NCBI GenBank assembly: GCA_963680875.1
Contig: OY804578.1
Location: 4,030,001 to 4,094,000, forward strand
DNA: 64,000 bases
Direction: 5' to 3'
From: Bathymodiolus brooksi
Lineage: Eukaryota; Mollusca; Bivalvia; Mytilida; Modiolidae
Shown: positions 63,301-64,000 of the stretch, in pieces
Layout: each line of letters begins with the position of its first letter
Numbering within the stretch: position 1 is the stretch's first letter
Program-made: the position numbers and the translations under genes
The notes under the pieces: model-generated
Told to the model about the DNA's origin: nothing
Database searches by the model: none
What the model saw: only the letters and a program-made list of their open reading frames with translations

Positions 63301-63745
63301 TTGCCATCACTTGTTGTCTCACCATACCCAAAGGGCCATGTGAGCTATTGCCATCTTGTTGTCTCACCCTACCCAAAGGGTCATGTGAACTATTGCCATC
63401 ACTTGTTGTCTCACCGTACCCAAAGGGCCATGGGAACTATTGCCATCACTTGTTGTCACACCTTACCCAAAGGACCATGTGAACTATTGCCATCACTTGT
63501 TGTCTCACCCTACCCAAAGGGCCATGTGAACTATTGCCATCATTTGTTGTCTCACCCTACCCAAAGGGTCATGTGAACTATTGCCATCACTTGTTGTCTC
63601 ACCCTACCCAAAGGGCCATGTGAGCTATTGCCATCACTTATTTTTTCACCCTACCCAAAGGGCCATGTGAACTATTGTCATCACTTGTCTCACCCTACCC
63701 AAAGGGCCATGTGAACTATTGCCATCACTTGTTGTCTCACCGTAC
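57320..63745 (+). repeat. 47-bp satellite, about 137 copies
   Basis: The unit is GTGAGCTATTGCCATCACTT GTTGTCTCACCCTACCCAAAGGGCCAT. Variants include GTGAACT, GGGTCAT, CACCGTACC, CTATTCAAAAGG and a short GCCATCTTGTTG. Higher-order structure is clear: a CACCATACCC plus CATCTTG block recurs at about 58870, 59758, 62422 and 63310, spaced 888, 2664 and 888 bp. The period is not divisible by three, so each open frame passes through all three registers for only 76-122 codons; these are not genes. Confidence 0.97.
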
Positions 63746-63748
63746 CAG

Positions 63749-64000
63749 GTAATAGTGGTGATCATAAAACTTCAATAATGAGCATACCTGATGAATGTTA
63801 TTCTAGAAACGGTTACCCAGGTAATAGTGGTGATCATAAAACTTCAATAATGAGCATACCTGATGAATATTATTCTAGAAACAGTTACCCAGGTAATAGT
63901 GGTGATAATAAAACTTCAATAATGAGCATACCTGATGAATGTTATTCCAGAAACGGTTACCCAAGTAATAGTGGTGATCATAAAACTTCAATAATGAGCA
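63749..64000 (+). repeat. 72-bp tandem array, cut by the window edge
   Basis: Units start GTAATAGTGGTGATCATAAA at 63749, 63821, 63893 and 63965, preceded by CCAG (CCAA at the last). The 47-bp satellite changes into this array abruptly at CGTACC|AGGTAATAG. The plus frame GNSGDHKTSIMSIPDECYSR plus NGYP is open across units because 72 is divisible by three. Coding status cannot be judged from three and a half units. Confidence 0.93.

Noticed and set aside
57217..63576. Many 76-122 codon frames with LPKGPCELLPSLVVSPYPKGH
   Set aside because: A 47-bp period cycles through three frames and gives recurring short open frames; no start context or domain supports them.

Overview
This is an animal nuclear genome window. 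It is AT-rich and intron-containing, and it carries tRNA-derived SINEs ending in the ATATAACTGAAATATTG / GGCGTTAAACACC type tail, a type I associate with molluscs. A mollusc, probably a bivalve, is my best guess; the phylum rests on recall of repeat families, not on a search. Nothing prokaryotic or viral was recognised.

The only gene I can reconstruct lies on the + strand. Nine exons (15603-15691, 17496-17630, 19311-19473, 22717-22827, 23562-23752, 42042-42155, 44027-44138, 45419-45515, 53302-53458) have GT-AG borders and phases that agree at every junction. They give 1169 nt of coding sequence spread over about 38 kb. The product is a single-pass membrane protein with a receptor-tyrosine-kinase-type cytoplasmic domain. 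The beta-3 lysine and alpha-C glutamate are kept, but the HRD aspartate and DFG aspartate are both replaced, so it is a predicted pseudokinase. Ectodomain exons would lie upstream of the window or were not recognised.

Most of the window is tandem repeat. Left to right: a 69-bp array of about 219 copies (1-15110); short 25-bp, 63-bp, 25-bp and 58-bp minisatellites, partly inside an interspersed element; a 77-bp then 57-bp array of about 290 copies (23753-40830); a 42-bp array (40850-41985); ten 66-bp units (44139-44798); a 37-bp array (45530-49737); a 47-bp array (50040-52990); a 76-bp array after the stop codon (53454-54865); a 34-bp array (55281-55552); an unrelated 47-bp array of about 137 copies (57320-63745); and the start of a 72-bp array (63749 to the edge). 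SINEs, a 932-bp terminal-inverted-repeat element and other interspersed repeats fill much of the rest.

The main observation is that several arrays are made from the gene's own exon edges. The hinge exon's 3' end plus its 5' splice site was multiplied to roughly 17 kb. The alpha-C exon end plus donor was copied several times. The donor after the WMSPE exon heads ten 66-bp units. The last 76 nt of the terminal exon were multiplied about 18 times. The start of the transmembrane exon has a partial copy 64 bp upstream. In addition, a SINE inserted across the acceptor of exon 8, and its target-site duplication rebuilt the acceptor. I present this as repeated birth of satellites at splice junctions within one gene, not as a defined molecular system.
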